A stretch of 64,000 nucleotides of DNA, from assembly GCF_018691265.1 (NCBI RefSeq), contig NW_024881282.1, forward strand, positions 52,645,122 to 52,709,121, in the 5' to 3' direction. The notes below the pieces were generated by a model that was given only the letters and a program-made list of their open reading frames with translations, ran no database searches and was not told the DNA's origin. Of the stretch, positions 22,730 through 36,120 are shown piece after piece (positions within the stretch are counted from its first letter, which is position 1; each line of letters starts with the position of its first letter). Origin of the DNA: Tyto alba. Its lineage: Eukaryota; Chordata; Aves; Strigiformes; Tytonidae. Made by a program: the position numbers and the translations under genes.

Positions 22730-25170
22730 CCACCAAACAGACCGTAACAACTCTAGCCATAATCCATTAAAATCCAGGCTAGCAGAGTAAATAACTGTCA
22801 CTGGAAGCCTGACTTGTCAAGCTGCCACGGAGCAGTGTGAAGCCCTGGGCTCTTCCTCCCAAGCCAGGGTTACATCATCTCACACATGCTCCTTTTACTA
22901 GCCGGTGTTTTGAGCTCCCTTCAAAAAGGTCCATGAACAACACACTGATTTACTCGCGGCTCTGCACCGTCAGGGTCCCTCCCCAGGGAGAAGTTCCTGC
23001 TCTACCACAGACTTCCTCTGTGTCTTTGGGAAGACGCATACACCCAGGCATTTAAAGATATTTTAGGAACCTAAAGGCACATGACAGATGTTTGCAATAA
23101 TATGTCAGACCAAAAAAACCTGTGTTAATCCAGCAGCAGACACCTTGGCGATTCAGACACCCCGGCTGAGCCAGCAGCACAACCTCCTGCACTGCGGGGT
23201 GACACAGAGGCTCAAGGCAGGAACGGCATGAAACCACCCTGCATGAGGTGGTCGATGGGTGAATCATGGCAGACACAGACAGTAACACCCTGGTGATTTC
23301 TGCTCTAAAGGGAAAAATAAAGACTGGCTATTTAAAGAGGGGATTCAGTTCAGATGATTTTGAATTCTCCTTTCAATCAAAGGCAGAGTTATTTACCACT
23401 GCAAACAAACATTAAGTCCTAAGCCATTAAATCCTGTAGTGAAACAAGGATTGAAGCAAGAAATAACTGACTGGCCTAGATTCAGAAGCTGGTACAGATG
23501 AAAAGAGAAGTGGAAAGGCAGCTTGGAGGCATTTCTGCACCCCATGAATTCTGGGGCTGGTTCAGTTTCTTTGATAGTCTCTTCCAAGGAGCTAGGTACT
23601 GCTCGTGTCCATGGGAGACCTGCTTTTCCTCCAGTGTCTCAGCAAAGTGATCAGATCACACAACATCAAGCTAAATAAAATGGCTGTTTGTCCAACAAAC
23701 ATAAGAAGAACATTTACAGAGGACAGAGAAAGGATCAGTGTGTCACTGCCTCCTTCTGGTTCCCAATTCACACTGAGAAGGAATTATTCCAAATAAAACA
23801 GTGGTGCCAAATCAGTATGAGACAAGAAAGAGGACCATGGTTTATTATAGAAGCTTCATGATGGGGTTCTTCAAAGCCCCAAAACACTGGCACCAGAAAC
23901 CTCCGAAGCCCTCACTGTAAGCATCACATTTTTCCTCCTCTGCTGTCACAACGTACTAGGGAGAGATGCAGAGGGAAAGGAGGATGGGATGAAGAAGCAT
24001 CTGGCCCTAGAATACTCAGAGCTAAACTTGACATTTGCTTGTCTTTCGGAGCCGTGGCCGGTGTTTGCACCCAGGCTCGGCCACCCAGCCCCAGCACGGG
24101 AGGCAAGAGGAAGCAGCCACCATCAAGGTCAGACAGAGGATGTGGAGATTACCCCTCCGAGCAGCCCCAGAGTTCATCAGGATATGAATGTGTCTGTGCA
24201 GGAGTAGGCACTGCTTCCAAAATGAAATCTGGAAAGTGTTAATTTATCATGTCTAAGCCCCAGGCCTGAAATAACAGTTACCAGCATTTGTGTTTTTGTA
24301 TACACTTTGAAACTTCTGGGTAGCTGAAACTGGCTGGGTTTTTTCAAGAATTAAAGCACTTCTGACCTTCTTTTCAAATGCCCTCTGTAAACATAATGAG
24401 ATATATAGGCACACACCTACTGGTTTTCTGTAGGGGCAAAAATGCAAACTTAACATGAAGTGAACTGGTGAAGAGAGGGCAGAGGTAGCTCCAAACACAA
24501 AAGGTCCTGCTCTATTTCTTAAAGGTTCTCCTGTACTAACAGCAATTAGAAAGTTCAACTGTAATTTCACCCCTCACTCATGCAGGACCTTGTCTCACCT
24601 TCAGCAGGAAACAAGGACTGAGTTAGGAGAGCCCGAATATAATAGAAGTCTGTGGCTGTGGTGCACTGCTGCCATCAATATAAATCTGTCATAAACACAC
24701 TCAGCGAGGAAGAGGAACTTCCATACACTGTGGCCTCTACGTTTTTGGATGTAGATGCAGATTTATGGTGCATGGGATGCAATAAGACCTTGAGCCAACA
24801 TGGGCCTTGCGAAGTGCGTGGGGCTGTGCAGACAGGGGCTCCTCGACTGAACTGCACTTCCACAACTGTGTTTGTAACCACCTCCTGACAGACAAGGGAA
24901 CTGGGTCAAAATAAGGCTAAGGAGAGGCTCTTTTTATCAGTGGATTTTCACAGCAAGGTGGCCTTCACAAGTAAACTCAGAATTTTTAACTGGGAATGAA
25001 ATTGATTTGTTCCATGGTCTTCAAACTGCCACCCTGCACTTCCATGTGTATTAAATGACATCTTCCGTTTCTTTGATTCCTACGTGGGATGTGGCTGGGA
25101 CACACGTACAATCCATGGCTAAGGGGCCATCCTCTAGAAGGAAAAGCGGAAGAATCAGGCCCACAAAGTC

Positions 25171-25208
25171 TTCACATTTCCAGCACAACTTTGTTCACAT
25201 TTCCAGCA
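25171..25208 (+). repeat. Short direct repeat, 23-base period
   Basis: TTCACATTTCCAGCA occurs at 25171-25185 and again at 25194-25208, separated by 8 bases. Probably a local duplication. Confidence 0.75.
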
Positions 25209-25569
25209 AACTTCTAACTCCCGATAAAAAAAAAGCCCTATCTAGAAGGCAGTTACATCAAGTGAGTGGATTAAGGCAATTACTCTTCTGAACTATGGTA
25301 TCTTAAGTGTTTTTTTACATAAAGGGAACTACAAATGAAAGTAGTTTTGAGCAAATTGAAAAACAGCTCAGTGTCACAATTAATTAAAAAAAATTTTTCC
25401 AAGTCAGCCTAATAGAAGGCTTCCTACATGCAACCAGTAACTGACTGAGTGACTCAAGCAGTAAAATCACAGTTGGGCCTATTTTCTTCACTATGGAAGG
25501 CCAAGTTCAATATTTTTTCCTATGAGGCATGCCTTACTATAAAAAGAATGTGATGTTTGAACGTGAGTG

Positions 25570-25865
25570 TCTCTGCTCTCAGTGCTGACACCCGAAGCCT
25601 TTCCTACCCCTCCTGCCACATTTCAAGAGTGCAGGATGAATCACAATCATGTGGCTCACCTCCCTGCCAAATTCTTTTCTTCTGCTACCACTGTGAGTTC
25701 CTCCCAGACCGCTGCCAGCAGCAGCTGTCCCCCAGCCAAGACCCCGGGGGCGAGTGTCAGCGGGGAGAGACGGGGCTCCCTCCCTTCCTCCCTCCTCCTC
25801 CTCCAAGGAAACACGCAGGCGCAGCGTTAGAGATTTGTAATCACGGGGCTAACTAAAAGTCGGAG
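25570..25865. promoter_or_regulatory. CpG-rich patch
   Basis: About 13 CpGs fall within roughly 290 bases, including CCCCGGGGGCGAG and GCAGGCGCAGCG, in an otherwise CpG-poor neighbourhood. The patch encloses a pure pyrimidine tract (25776-25804). It could be a small CpG island or enhancer. The overlapping open frames (both strands, 75-99 codons) look like by-products of low stop density. Confidence 0.3.
25776..25804 (+). repeat. Pure polypyrimidine tract (29 bases)
   Basis: CTCCCTCCCTTCCTCCCTCC followed by a CTC triplet run, with no purine on the plus strand. Such homopyrimidine tracts can adopt triplex (H-DNA) structure and often occur at vertebrate regulatory DNA. It also explains the low-complexity Ser/Pro or Glu/Gly-rich frames across it. 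Confidence 0.85.
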
Positions 25866-28800
25866 GCTGAAATGGAGGGAGAGAAGGGAAGGGGGATGTG
25901 TGGGGCTGGCTGGATGCTGCAGCCTGCACAGCGCTGCAAGGTGGCTGAGCTCCGCATCCTCCCTCCCACCCACCCGGAGATACCCTTCATCTGTCCATCC
26001 TGTAGCTATCAGTACAATGCTGCTTTCAGGGCCCCAGTACACAGTGGATGGGAGAGTGGGAAGAAAGGTACTAACTGAGAGAAGCTTGAGGAACATGAGT
26101 GCATAGGTCATATCATTTCACTTTGTGAAAGGCAAGAAAGGAGGTTATCATGCACAATACTGTTCTGTGTGCCAAGTCCATGCTTGCAGCTGAGGCAATA
26201 ATACATACACCTTGCATGTGAAGGGGGCGGACATGCTGCAGTTGAAGCATGTGGGCTTCTGGATGTTTCAACAAACAGTGGACATGTACAAAAATGCGCA
26301 GAGCCACAGATGGGAGTGTTTTCCTTCATTTCCGAAAGCTGCCCATCCCTTCACCGAGGGCTGAGGTGAGGGCTGGAGGGATCTGGCAAGACCAGCAAGC
26401 ACCCTCAGCAGGGTACAAAAACGGCACTCACCCCCTCACCCAAGATGCCCAGCCACCAGCTCTCCTGCCAGCCAAACTCACAAACACGTGCCTCTGACAA
26501 AAGTTTTCATCTCAGCCACAGAGAGGAATGAGAGGTTCTGTGCCCTTCCCTGGGGTTTTTGCTACCAGCATTGATTTTACGCAGAAGGCACCCAGGAACA
26601 GCAGTGAAGGATGATAATACAAAATCCTGAAATAAGGTTTTAAGCAAAGAAAAAAAAGACTGCATAGCACTTGCAAGTCATCATCAGCTGAATCTACCTG
26701 CTAGCTGCTACTGATTACCTACAGCATGAAGAATACAGTGAGTACTCCTGGTAAAAACAAAATAATGGAAAATCCATGAACTCTTTATTCCAGGGCTTTC
26801 AGACAAAAGAATGCTGCCTATCAGATGTTTTTCAAATAATGTGCTGATACTGTTTACCTGTGCAAAAATCACTGTCTATCTTAAAGAAAGTATTTCCTTT
26901 TCAGAAGACAAATAGTGGTGACAGCCCAGAACACTAAACATAGGAGCAAGGTTGGAGATTCAGGATCACAAAAGGTTCGTTCTTTACTGCACAACTAAAA
27001 GCATCACTACCTGGCCTTACAGATTACTGGCCTGCTTCTAAGTGACTGAAAAATTATCAAGATGAACATTTGGCCACTGGAAAAGCTTTACTAATCTTGG
27101 ATGTTTTTATTGTTTTAAGGTAATGAAAATGTTCTAGTTGAATAATACTGAACTAGCTTTTTTTCCCAAATTATGTCCTGATTCTTATATGCAAGTACTG
27201 TCCCAATCTCTCTGATGTCTCTACACTGATTTGCACAGAGCTGAAACCTTGAACTTTTACAGCTTACCTTGTGCCATTAAGAGTATGAGCCTTAAAACAT
27301 GTACAGTAAATCTAGACTTATTCTCCCAGGTTTATTCATTGTCCATAAAAGCAAGGAAATAAAAGTACCCTAAAGGATATCAAACTCTGGAACCTCTGGT
27401 GCTTTGTTCTGTGCATACAGTGTTCCCATGCCCAGAGACCCTGGGTCCAGGGACATCCCAGAAGTGAATGCCCACCTTCCTGAGACATTGCAGCTACGTC
27501 AAGAAGCCTGCCAATGCTACGATGAAAAGCTTGGACCGAATTCTCCCAGTTTACATTGAATTAATCCCCTTTTTACTAAGCCTGTTCCCATATCAGTTAC
27601 GTCTTAAGCTTTCCCTGCCAAACGTCTCTCAGGTAGGTTTTTACTACCAACCGACCGCCTCTGGGTCAGTTCAAAATAGGGATCACAGGCACACGGTTGA
27701 GTTACTGCCCACATGCTCGCTCATTGAGAGCAGTTTAAGTGATGCCTTTTACCTTCCATTTGCAGCAGGCCAACCACACACACATGTCTGGCTACTGCAG
27801 GTCAGCCAACAGGCAAAACAGATCCTAGGTCCAACTCCTCCTGTGAGCCTTCCCTACGAAATAACATACCATGGCTATCACAGCTCTGACGGACTTTGCT
27901 GGGAAGAGACAGTGAATAAGAACATGTGAAATGCCCTGGGGTCAACCCTTGCTCCTTTTCTGTAATGTGAGAGGCTCATTGACTAGATTTTTAATTTTCA
28001 AAGTATCCCTTAGTATGGAGCCAAGGCAGAAACCGCTGGCAAGTCTGCCCATAACAGAAAGGACAGTCTTTTGAGAAAATGTACTGTTGGTTTCTGAAAC
28101 ACCTTCACAATACTCTTTTCTCCCAGCTGAGGGATAAAACTTTTCAAAATACATTATTTTTCTTGCATCAAATAGGAAAATATATTACGTACTTTATAAC
28201 ATAATTTAAACTCCTGAAACATATTTGCGGGTAACAGAAGCAGCAGAGTCTATCAGGCAGGGAATAAAGAGTTGGAATATGCCACCAATTCACTTTCTCC
28301 TGCCTAATTTGCTACGGGGAACAATGGCATTCTCCTTTACACAATGACCAAGAGATCTACACATCAAAAAGGTGGTATACATAGACGATATTCAATTTTT
28401 CACTCCTGTAAAAAGTACCTTCCCAATCAGAGGTCCAGAAGACTGAGAACAAAGATACCAGTTAATTCAGAAAAAGAGGTTATTTAAAATGTGGGTCACT
28501 CCATTTTAAATAAATGATTATTAACTTTCCCTAACTACATTACATTCTCCTAGTCTAGAATTTTCAGAAAGCTGAATAAATCATTGTTAGTTCTGACTTA
28601 ATGGGAGAAAGCAGTATTTGTAGGCACCAATAAATTCCGGAAATAAAAGTGTCCGACTACGACAAGACTGTACTATTCATGTCAGAAATATTTCCTTCCA
28701 TCATTCTTGATAGCAAGTTGCTTCAGAAAACATAACAGACTGATCTTAGTCTTTGCACTGAAGTTAATAAGTGGCTCCACTAAGGTCAGCATAGGACACA

Positions 28801-30327
28801 GCACTTTCACACTACCATGGTGATCACGTAAGTTGGTGGTTTAGAATGAGTGGGTGGAAGAAAAACTGGAAGATCATTTTTCAGCAAGACAGCAAGAGCA
28901 GAATTCAGCCCCAGAATCAGCAGGTACTGTTCCTATGGGGGAAGGCTGGGATAAGCCTGTTTCTATCAGTAAGCGTATCCTTTCAAATCTAGCAGTCCTG
29001 AAATGATGACTACCTCGACAAACAGCTTCTCAGCAAGAACTGTATTCATATTGCCAGTTCACATTCAGCATCCCAAATGTCATTTGTAGACTACTTCTCC
29101 GGAGGATGTTTTCAATTACTTGGCTGTTTTTCTTGCTTCCCTACCCGCTCTACTTCTCCCAACTATTATTCAGTCTGCATAAAAGTATTTCTGTTGTGGC
29201 TGTAACTTGGGCATGAGACACGTAAGTGTATACCCTGTCTGCACATGCAAGTTAATGACTCGGATTCTCTCATTACAGGCTGTTTATAAACAGCTTTTAC
29301 CACTTCCTGGTCAGAAGAAAATTCTACCTTTTGCTGTACCAGAGCTCAATTAAACCATCTAATCAATTTGATCAGTTCAGACCAAGTTCATTCACCTCCA
29401 CCTACATTTGAGTAGTAAGTGACTCGGGGTTTTCCTTCTGGTGTTTCTTGTCTAACAAAATAGCTATTCAAGTTTAGAGAAACATATGCCCATTTTTGCT
29501 TTGGACATTAAATCTAATGCCTTTATTGCAACTGAAGAGGAAGGGAAGCTCCAGGACACTGCTCCAATACTATTCAGTGGACCTATTCGTTAGCAAACAC
29601 AGCTGATTTGATGGGGTTGTTTTGTTTTGTTGCTGGATCCACTACAAACACAAGCCATTTGCAGCTCAGCCAGCAACATGTGAGAAGGGGCTTCCTCTCC
29701 CGCCGTAGTGTTCCTGGCTGCTTGAGCATGAACAGAAAAAGTGGACGGATGCCAACTGGCAAAACAGATAGAAATAGCAGTGCATGATTCTAATACACGC
29801 AGCAAAAAGACCAAGCACAAAACATCTCTCTCCCAATGACTAAGGTTGCTTTTGGCAAACAGCAGCAGGCTTTTGCATGTTTATTTCCCTCTGGTCAGGG
29901 AAGATAGCTTTAATTATGTAGACATGCAAGGTAATGCTGTACAGTCTTTGGCACTGTTGATGTACTAAGGTAGTAAATAAAGGGCAGAAGGACTGATCGG
30001 CCGTTAAGCAGCTCACAGATACTCCCCACCTTGGCTTTCTCATGAAATTCCACATAATTTTTTTTTCTAATGAAATTCCACAAAAGGAGCATAGCTGGAA
30101 GACTCCTCAGAGCAACTCACATGCGCTGCAGGAATGCATGGGAAAGGGTGTGCACCTACAGGGAAGGGAAATGTGTCAACGGCAGTGACGCAGTAATCCC
30201 AGAACATTTACGAAAGGCAGGTTCACGTTTCCTTCATCATCAGATCTTCATTAATAACTGCATGGAACCTGTGCATGTTTTGGCATGTACAGAGTATGGC
30301 AGTGGGTGGATGATATTCTTTTAACAG

Positions 30328-30357
30328 TTTTCTTTTTTCTTTCTTTCTTTCACTTTT
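30328..30357 (+). repeat. CTTT-rich pyrimidine repeat
   Basis: T-rich run ending in three CTTT units. A simple repeat. Confidence 0.7.
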
Positions 30358-30474
30358 CCAGTTTCCTGTAGGATATTGGCATCTAAAAACTGATGCAGAC
30401 CAAGGCTGATCTTTCTACCACTTTGCAATGAGTATGAGGACCTTCAGGGGGATTTTTTCATAAATTAGTATTCT

Positions 30475-30523
30475 TATGATTATGATTGTTATTATGATTA
30501 TGACCATGACTATTACCATGACT
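30475..30523 (+). repeat. Imperfect ATGATT/ATGACT hexanucleotide repeat
   Basis: About eight degenerate six-base units (TATGAT, TATGAC, TATTAC types). A decayed microsatellite. Confidence 0.75.
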
Positions 30524-30927
30524 CCTACTGTTTTGCTTTTAAGGACTCCTCCCCCACCCAACCAACATTTACAGTGACCAACCAAGGCAAGATGGCTAAT
30601 TCAGGGACTCCACAGAAAAAAGAAATATAATGTTAAGATCTTTCCTATATCAGAGGTGACTTTTCTGCCATTTCTTTCTCCTTCTTCCATTTCCCATTTC
30701 TTAATGGGTTCCTTTGATAAAAACCACAAATGCTATTTCATTGTAAGGGCCTTGGGCAGATGTTTTGTGGCAGGAGAGATTGAGCAGAAGGGAATGGTGA
30801 TCAGTGAAGTGTTTCACAATGGGCAGTGACAACTCACAGATCTTCTAGGAAGACATGCACTCTCCTGAAGCACTAAATTTGGTGTCTGCACACTGGGAGA
30901 CTACCAAGCACCTGAGGGGAGCACCAA

Positions 30928-30992
30928 GGGCTTGATCTAATCCTCAGTAAAGCCAACTTTCCATGGACTTTGGTGGGCTCTGCAGCAGCCTG
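30928..30992. repeat. Palindromic MITE-like repeat copy (about 65 bases)
   Basis: It starts GGGCTTGATCTAATCCTCAG and proceeds through TAAAGCC and CCATGGACTTTGGTGGGCTC to the end CAGCAGCCTGA. This follows the order of a well-known reptile/bird palindromic repeat (GGGCCTGATCC arm, CACTGAAG, centre, CTTCAGTGGG, GGATCAGGCCC arm), as I remember it. The two arms are still partly complementary (CAGTAAAGCC against GGACTTTGGTG). Confidence 0.55.
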
Positions 30993-31319
30993 ATAAATGC
31001 ACTTACACTCAAGTCAGAATAAATGTGCTTAAGTACATTATGATCTTCTATGACATCTGTTTTGATAGACAAACACAGGCAACTGAATGTTTAGATTCAC
31101 TGAAAATGGGCATACGGCCTCTGACGTTACTAAAAGATGGCACTGTGACATGTATTTGAGAATGACAAGGTCAGTGCTTAGCTCATGAGGACCTAGACCA
31201 AAGGATTTAAGACTGTCCTACGACTGGTCCCTTATCCAGGCAGATTTCTAATGAAGTCAACATGGTGCTGAAGATTGAGCCTTTAGAATCCTGTTGTTGG
31301 AGTCTCTGCTTGTTCTGAA

Positions 31320-31625
31320 ATAGGCTACTACTGATTTTAGTTGATTCCACCCATTCCTCTCTTAGAAAAGCTAGTCAACAGCAAATCCCTACCAATGCTC
31401 TCCATGCCTCTCATGACTTTGTAGACACTTTTAAATCATCTCTCTTCCAGGCTGAAGAGTCCCAGCTTATTCAGTCATTCATCAAGGGTAGCCACTCATA
31501 TGGCAGCCTCCTTGATCACCCTTTGAGCTGTCTTCTGTTCTACTGTTTTTTTTCTAGAATAAGCAGACCAGAATCGCATGTCATATTTCCAAGACGTTGA
31601 CAAACACGTTAGCATACAGACTCTA
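31320..31625 (-). mobile_element. CR1 LINE fragment near the 3' end
   Basis: The plus strand holds, in order, CATGACTTTGTAGACACTTT, then ATCATCTCTCTTCCAGGCTG, AAGAGTCCCAGCTTATTCAG, CTCATATGGCAGCC and CTTGATCACCCTTTGAGCTG. This is the reverse complement of the CR1 segment just inside the 3' part of ORF2. The AGGCTGAAGAGTCCCAGC block is especially well kept. It has frame-breaking changes and is cut off at both ends, so it is a dead fragment. Confidence 0.85.
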
Positions 31626-31880
31626 ACTTACCTTCAACTTGCATGCAACAATTTTGGTGGGGAGCTCAATACAAAGGGAGTCTAATGACAGGAAATGGTA
31701 TCCTATCACACCAAAAATGGTACCACATTAATAAAAAGGTTTCTCTGAAAGACAAGTAAAATTTAAATACACAGCTCTACAAGTTACACCTTGTCATAGT
31801 GGAAAATGGTTCAAAGAAACAGTTGGTTGAATAGGCCTCACTACACATACAGAAATTCCATGCTTTTTGCTTGTCTATGT

Positions 31881-31921
31881 GGGTGGGTGGGGAAGAAGGA
31901 TCAGGGTGGAGGGAGGGAGGG
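31881..31921 (+). other. G-quadruplex motif
   Basis: The plus strand has seven runs of three or more G between these positions. The last four (31904-31906, 31911-31913, 31915-31917 and 31919-31921) are separated by loops of 4, 1 and 1 bases, a strict G3+N1-7 quadruplex motif. Whether it folds in the cell is inference. Confidence 0.7.
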
Positions 31922-32335
31922 AAAAACGGTGTCTTTTGTTTATAACTTGAGTGATTTGGAAGTGTGTGTGCTTTCCTGTGGGAAGTGACTAGCTCTATCT
32001 CTAGTGATCTAAAATCAGTGTCAAAGGTTTGTGAATGGGTTACAGAATGAGCAATGGCACCTCCCATCGTTAGCTGTCTACATTTTTTATAACCACTTGC
32101 ATACTTTTGGTCAACCACTGTAAAATAAACAGTCCTTCCCAAATGTTTTTGTTTTCTTTGACAGCACAGCAATAATTCACTTGGAATGCTGCAGAATATA
32201 ATAGCACTTTAAAGCTGTTGTAAAGCTGCCTTTTTATGATTTATGTTTGAGTTGTTTTCAAGGAAAAGAGATGCCAGAGCTACAAAAGTATATGAAATTA
32301 GAAGATGTATCATGTGTGCATGTACATGATATGTA

Positions 32336-32350
32336 TGTGTGTGTGTGTGG
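32336..32350 (+). repeat. Short TG repeat
   Basis: About seven TG units, following an alternating purine-pyrimidine stretch (CATGTGTGCATGTACATG) at 32311. Confidence 0.75.
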
Positions 32351-35300
32351 GCTCAAGTGGGTGAGACTATTTTAAACAATTTTCTTTTTGTGGGGAAGAC
32401 CTGATCATTTGCCTGTGACTTTGAAAAATGACTCAATGCAACAGCCAGATTAACATCTGCAACTACCAAAATCTAATCAAGATGACCAGAACGAGTCTCT
32501 TTCAACATGAACTCTTAGGACCTCATGCTTGCTACGCCCCTTGAGTAGAAAAACAATGTATTTATAACTGGACACTGCATCTGACCAGAAGAAACATTTT
32601 ACAGATGGAACATCCTATAACAGCAAATGCAATCAGGAAATCATACTCCAGGCTTGAGCAGAAACCTGTGAAAATTACACCATTGTCTGTTATCCCGCAC
32701 TATCAGGGAGTGAGTCCATGTAACCACAGATGTTTAAGTTCAGCCAGCATCACTGTATTTATCTCTCTCATCTTCTTTCTGAAAACTCATGTCTCCATCC
32801 TGCACAACAAAGACCCTAAATTGTGCTGTATGGGGAACAGGAATAAGCTGTACGTTAAGTTTGCTCTTGAAGCCTCAGAGGTTATCGGTTCGGCCATCAC
32901 ACCTGCATTCCTGACAAACAGCTGGAGACCCAGAGAGGCCTGGCCCAGCTCAGTGCTTCTCCAGCAGAGAGCAGTGATACACTGTCAGTGAGCTCAGCCC
33001 TGGAAAGCAGGGCAGCTTCCAAGCTCAAGAAAAGGCAAAGCTCAAAGCTGGCAAGCTTGCCAGTGTGAATGTCAGAGGAGCGGGACTTGGAGAAACAGAT
33101 GACAACGTGGGGGTCATCTGAAAAGAAAATCATTGAAAACACCTGCAAAGGCAGTGCCTGAGCCAGCTGCCTTCAATTCAGGAGGAATACTCATGTGAGC
33201 AAGAGCTCTCAGATCAGGTATGCAGTCCTTGCAGCATTTTGCACTATAAGCCAAGACGTGCAGGGGGCATTTGTGCCATAAACTCCACCTGCCTTCAAAT
33301 TAGTATCTAACACTCTCTGGCAGCCGTTGCCAAAGATGCTTATACCTGTTCAAGTGATGTCCAGGAGAAGATGTCATGCTGTCAAGAAAACAGCATCTCT
33401 TACAAACTGTGTTTGAAATGCCATAGTCACTATAAATTTGACCAGCTCAGGTTGTGAGTAAGGCCAGATTTGCAGGCAGAAATACTAGGCAAGACAATAC
33501 TGACTTAAAAAGAACAAGCCTGCCTCAGTGTCGTATATATAAGCTGCTTCACATATTACAAAGATAGGCTGACACATATACACATGGATACCCAGAGACA
33601 CTGGCACTTCAACCTTAACACATCTTAAGTATTTCATCCTTGTATATATGCTCAATAGTCACTACTAGTAGTAACAAAGTCAAAATGTGAACCACTCTTA
33701 GGCAATAAAAGGTACCGAATGCTAAATTACAGATGTCATTGCTGTGGTCTAAGCAACAGATAGATGACAGCCGTACTTGTCACAATCCCAAAGGAACTGA
33801 TCTGGACCCCTAGAGACAGGTCTTCCCAGGTAGAAAGGTTTTCCTCTGTCCCATGTGCTAGTAAAATGAATGTCTGTTTTGAGATTGAGATCTGAAGATC
33901 TCAAAATATTTCACAAGGTGAAAGACTGGAATTACCTTTCCTATTTTACACATGATGAAAACTGAAGTACACAAAGTACACTGTCTGGACTGAGGGTGTG
34001 AAGCCAGGCAGGCAAGTTTTGTGTCATACACTGATGCTTCCCAACCTGATTGTATCCAGGATGCCTTGCCACTGCTTTTCTGCCTGCCACATCACCTCGG
34101 CTCTCTGCCACTGCCGCCTCAACATCACTCTCACCACTTCACTCTTTCCCCTCTGTCCTGTGAACATCAGCCTGCTCTCCCTTCCCTGGCTGCTGCCTCA
34201 CCTCTCCCTCACCCTCCCGTGACAGCAGCACTGGTGGGGATGCTCATGCTCCCTGCAGAGCTTTCAGGCTAGTGCTTCCTGCAGCACCCTGCCTCAGCAG
34301 GATACCTGGTCTAGTGAGAGCTGCCTCCTTGGGTGACAGCAGCTGATTTAAATCATAATTCCTCTCTTTGTGTTCCACATGTAGACACAAGTCTGCTCTT
34401 CCAGTGGAAAAAAACACAGAGCATCCATTCGATCACACAAATTGTATTCTATGAAAAGCACTGTTAGGCCAGCCTTAATATTTGAGCTATAAGGCTATTT
34501 CACACCAGCTACCACCAAAAGAAGGCTGTCATGCCAGTGGACAGCTTCATGAATCAAGAGCATGCATGCATACACACAACCTCCACCACTCACTGTGGCC
34601 ACTTCACCTCACCTACAGCAATAAAGGAATCTTTCTTGTCTTAATGAAACCCAGGCAGGAACTACTCCTTAAGCAATGACGGTTCAGTCAGAGCTGGCTC
34701 TGGGTTATATATAGCTGTATAACCTGGCTAGCCAGTCTCTCTTTCCACCCATGTGCAAGATAAGGAAAGCTTGTGAATCCTGCTACACCCCCCACTGCAG
34801 GGGATGGCCAGGATGTAGAAGAAAGGGTGGCGGTGAGAGCCAGTAGGAACCAGACTGGCTCCCCTTTTGCTGAAGCCTGTCTGGGTGGTGGCAGGGCTGG
34901 GGAATTCAGGCAAGCTTGTATCATCCACTGCAGTAACCCAGAGGGATGCTGGCTGCTGGCTCCAAACATAGAGCTTGTCTTGATTCTTCCTACTTTTCTC
35001 CTCCTTGTTCCTGCCTTGGTAGCCCTGAGATATTTCCAGGTCAGCATTTACTATAAAACTTACCTATAAAACTGTTGAGGCAACAGAAATGTGTAAGAAT
35101 TACATCAAGACAGAATTTCACAGCGGCAAATATGGAATTCTGCTCTTCTTATTTCACCATATCCTGCCTGAAGCAATCCTGTGCTCTTTGGTCTCAAGTA
35201 TGCATGTGGGCGCAATTCCTTTTTTACTCAATTAACCACATACTCTTTCTGTATCTTGTGGGCACATGACCCTGCAGGATATAGCATGAATGAAAACGGT

Positions 35301-35696
35301 CTGAGAGAGAGCTTTGTCTTCTGTAATGGTCCTCCACCTTCCCCATGACTGGGCAACAGCACTGAGAGGGAAACTCTTGCTTTCTCCATCAGCCTGGTCT
35401 GTACTGCCAAGTGGTATGTTGTACCTATGGATCACGCTAGATGGTCCTGTAGACACCATGTAGCGTGTAATCAGCAGATTAGTAGCCTAAATGGTAAGAA
35501 AAATAACCATAAAAGCAGAAATGAAGGGCTTTTTCGGTCAGATGCTTTGCCACATGCTGACCTTACACTCTCCCCTTGCAGCCTCCTGGTTTCTATCTGA
35601 ATTTTAAAATGATTCAAGCCTACATATTTGTCATCAGCATTTTGAAATCTAAGTCTAGCACCACTTGGAAAGGTAAAGAGCTACTTTTTTTCTATC

Positions 35697-35711
35697 ATTA
35701 TTATTATTATT
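35697..35711 (+). repeat. ATT trinucleotide repeat
   Basis: Five ATT units. A short microsatellite. Confidence 0.8.
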
Positions 35712-36064
35712 ACAAAGAGAGCTGATATTATTTCAAGGACAGACTCTGCTAGAGTTTTCTTATATCCTCAGACCAAGAAATCTTGAGGAAACAGTGATCT
35801 CGTTTCCCCAGGTACCTGGAAGGTGTAAAAAGAGCAAAACACTCCTCTGTGCACATAGCAAGGGAAAAGCTCTGGAGCAGATAGCTGTCTGCCTCAGCAA
35901 AAATTCTGGTTTTAATTGGTATTTTTTGTGGCTCACTGTTCATCAGTACCAATATGGTTCATACTGGCATGTCTTTGTAAGTCTCAAGCCCTTCTGGTGA
36001 CCTTCTGTCCTTTCAGGAGGAGCAAGGAAAAGCATCTTTTTTTGTAATGTTGAGGAAATATGAG

Positions 36065-36108
36065 AAAAAAAAAAAAAAAAAAACAAAAAAAACAAACCCC
36101 AAAACAGC
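36065..36108 (+). repeat. A-rich tract (19 A, then A8)
   Basis: Nineteen adenines, one C, eight adenines, then CAAACCCC. No retrogene or LINE body is visible upstream. I treat it as a simple repeat, though a degraded retroposon tail cannot be ruled out. Confidence 0.85.
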
Positions 36109-36120
36109 TTAAGTTTTCAT

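Larger units (their letters stand above)
20515..30327. other. Non-coding stretch
   Basis: About 10 kb of largely unique DNA. It contains the palindromic repeat at 21112, a 16-base palindrome at 22605, a TTTG repeat at 22706, a CpG-rich patch at 25570-25865 and a short tandem repeat at 25171. The 153-codon frame at 27468-27929 resembles no family I know. I see no other gene or mobile element. Confidence 0.6.

Noticed and set aside
23989..24207. 72-codon frame with acidic, Pro-rich tail as a possible exon
   Set aside because: No usable acceptor and donor pair frames it, and the composition is unremarkable.
27468..27929. 153-codon plus-strand open frame
   Set aside because: Length is within chance expectation for the window, and I recognise no motif or family.
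28893..28916. Palindromic-repeat right end
   Set aside because: AAGAGCAGAATTCAGCCCC resembles a terminal arm, but no core or left arm could be found upstream.
36065..36108. Retropseudogene poly-A tail
   Set aside because: No gene-like sequence or polyadenylation signal precedes it, and no flanking target duplication was visible.
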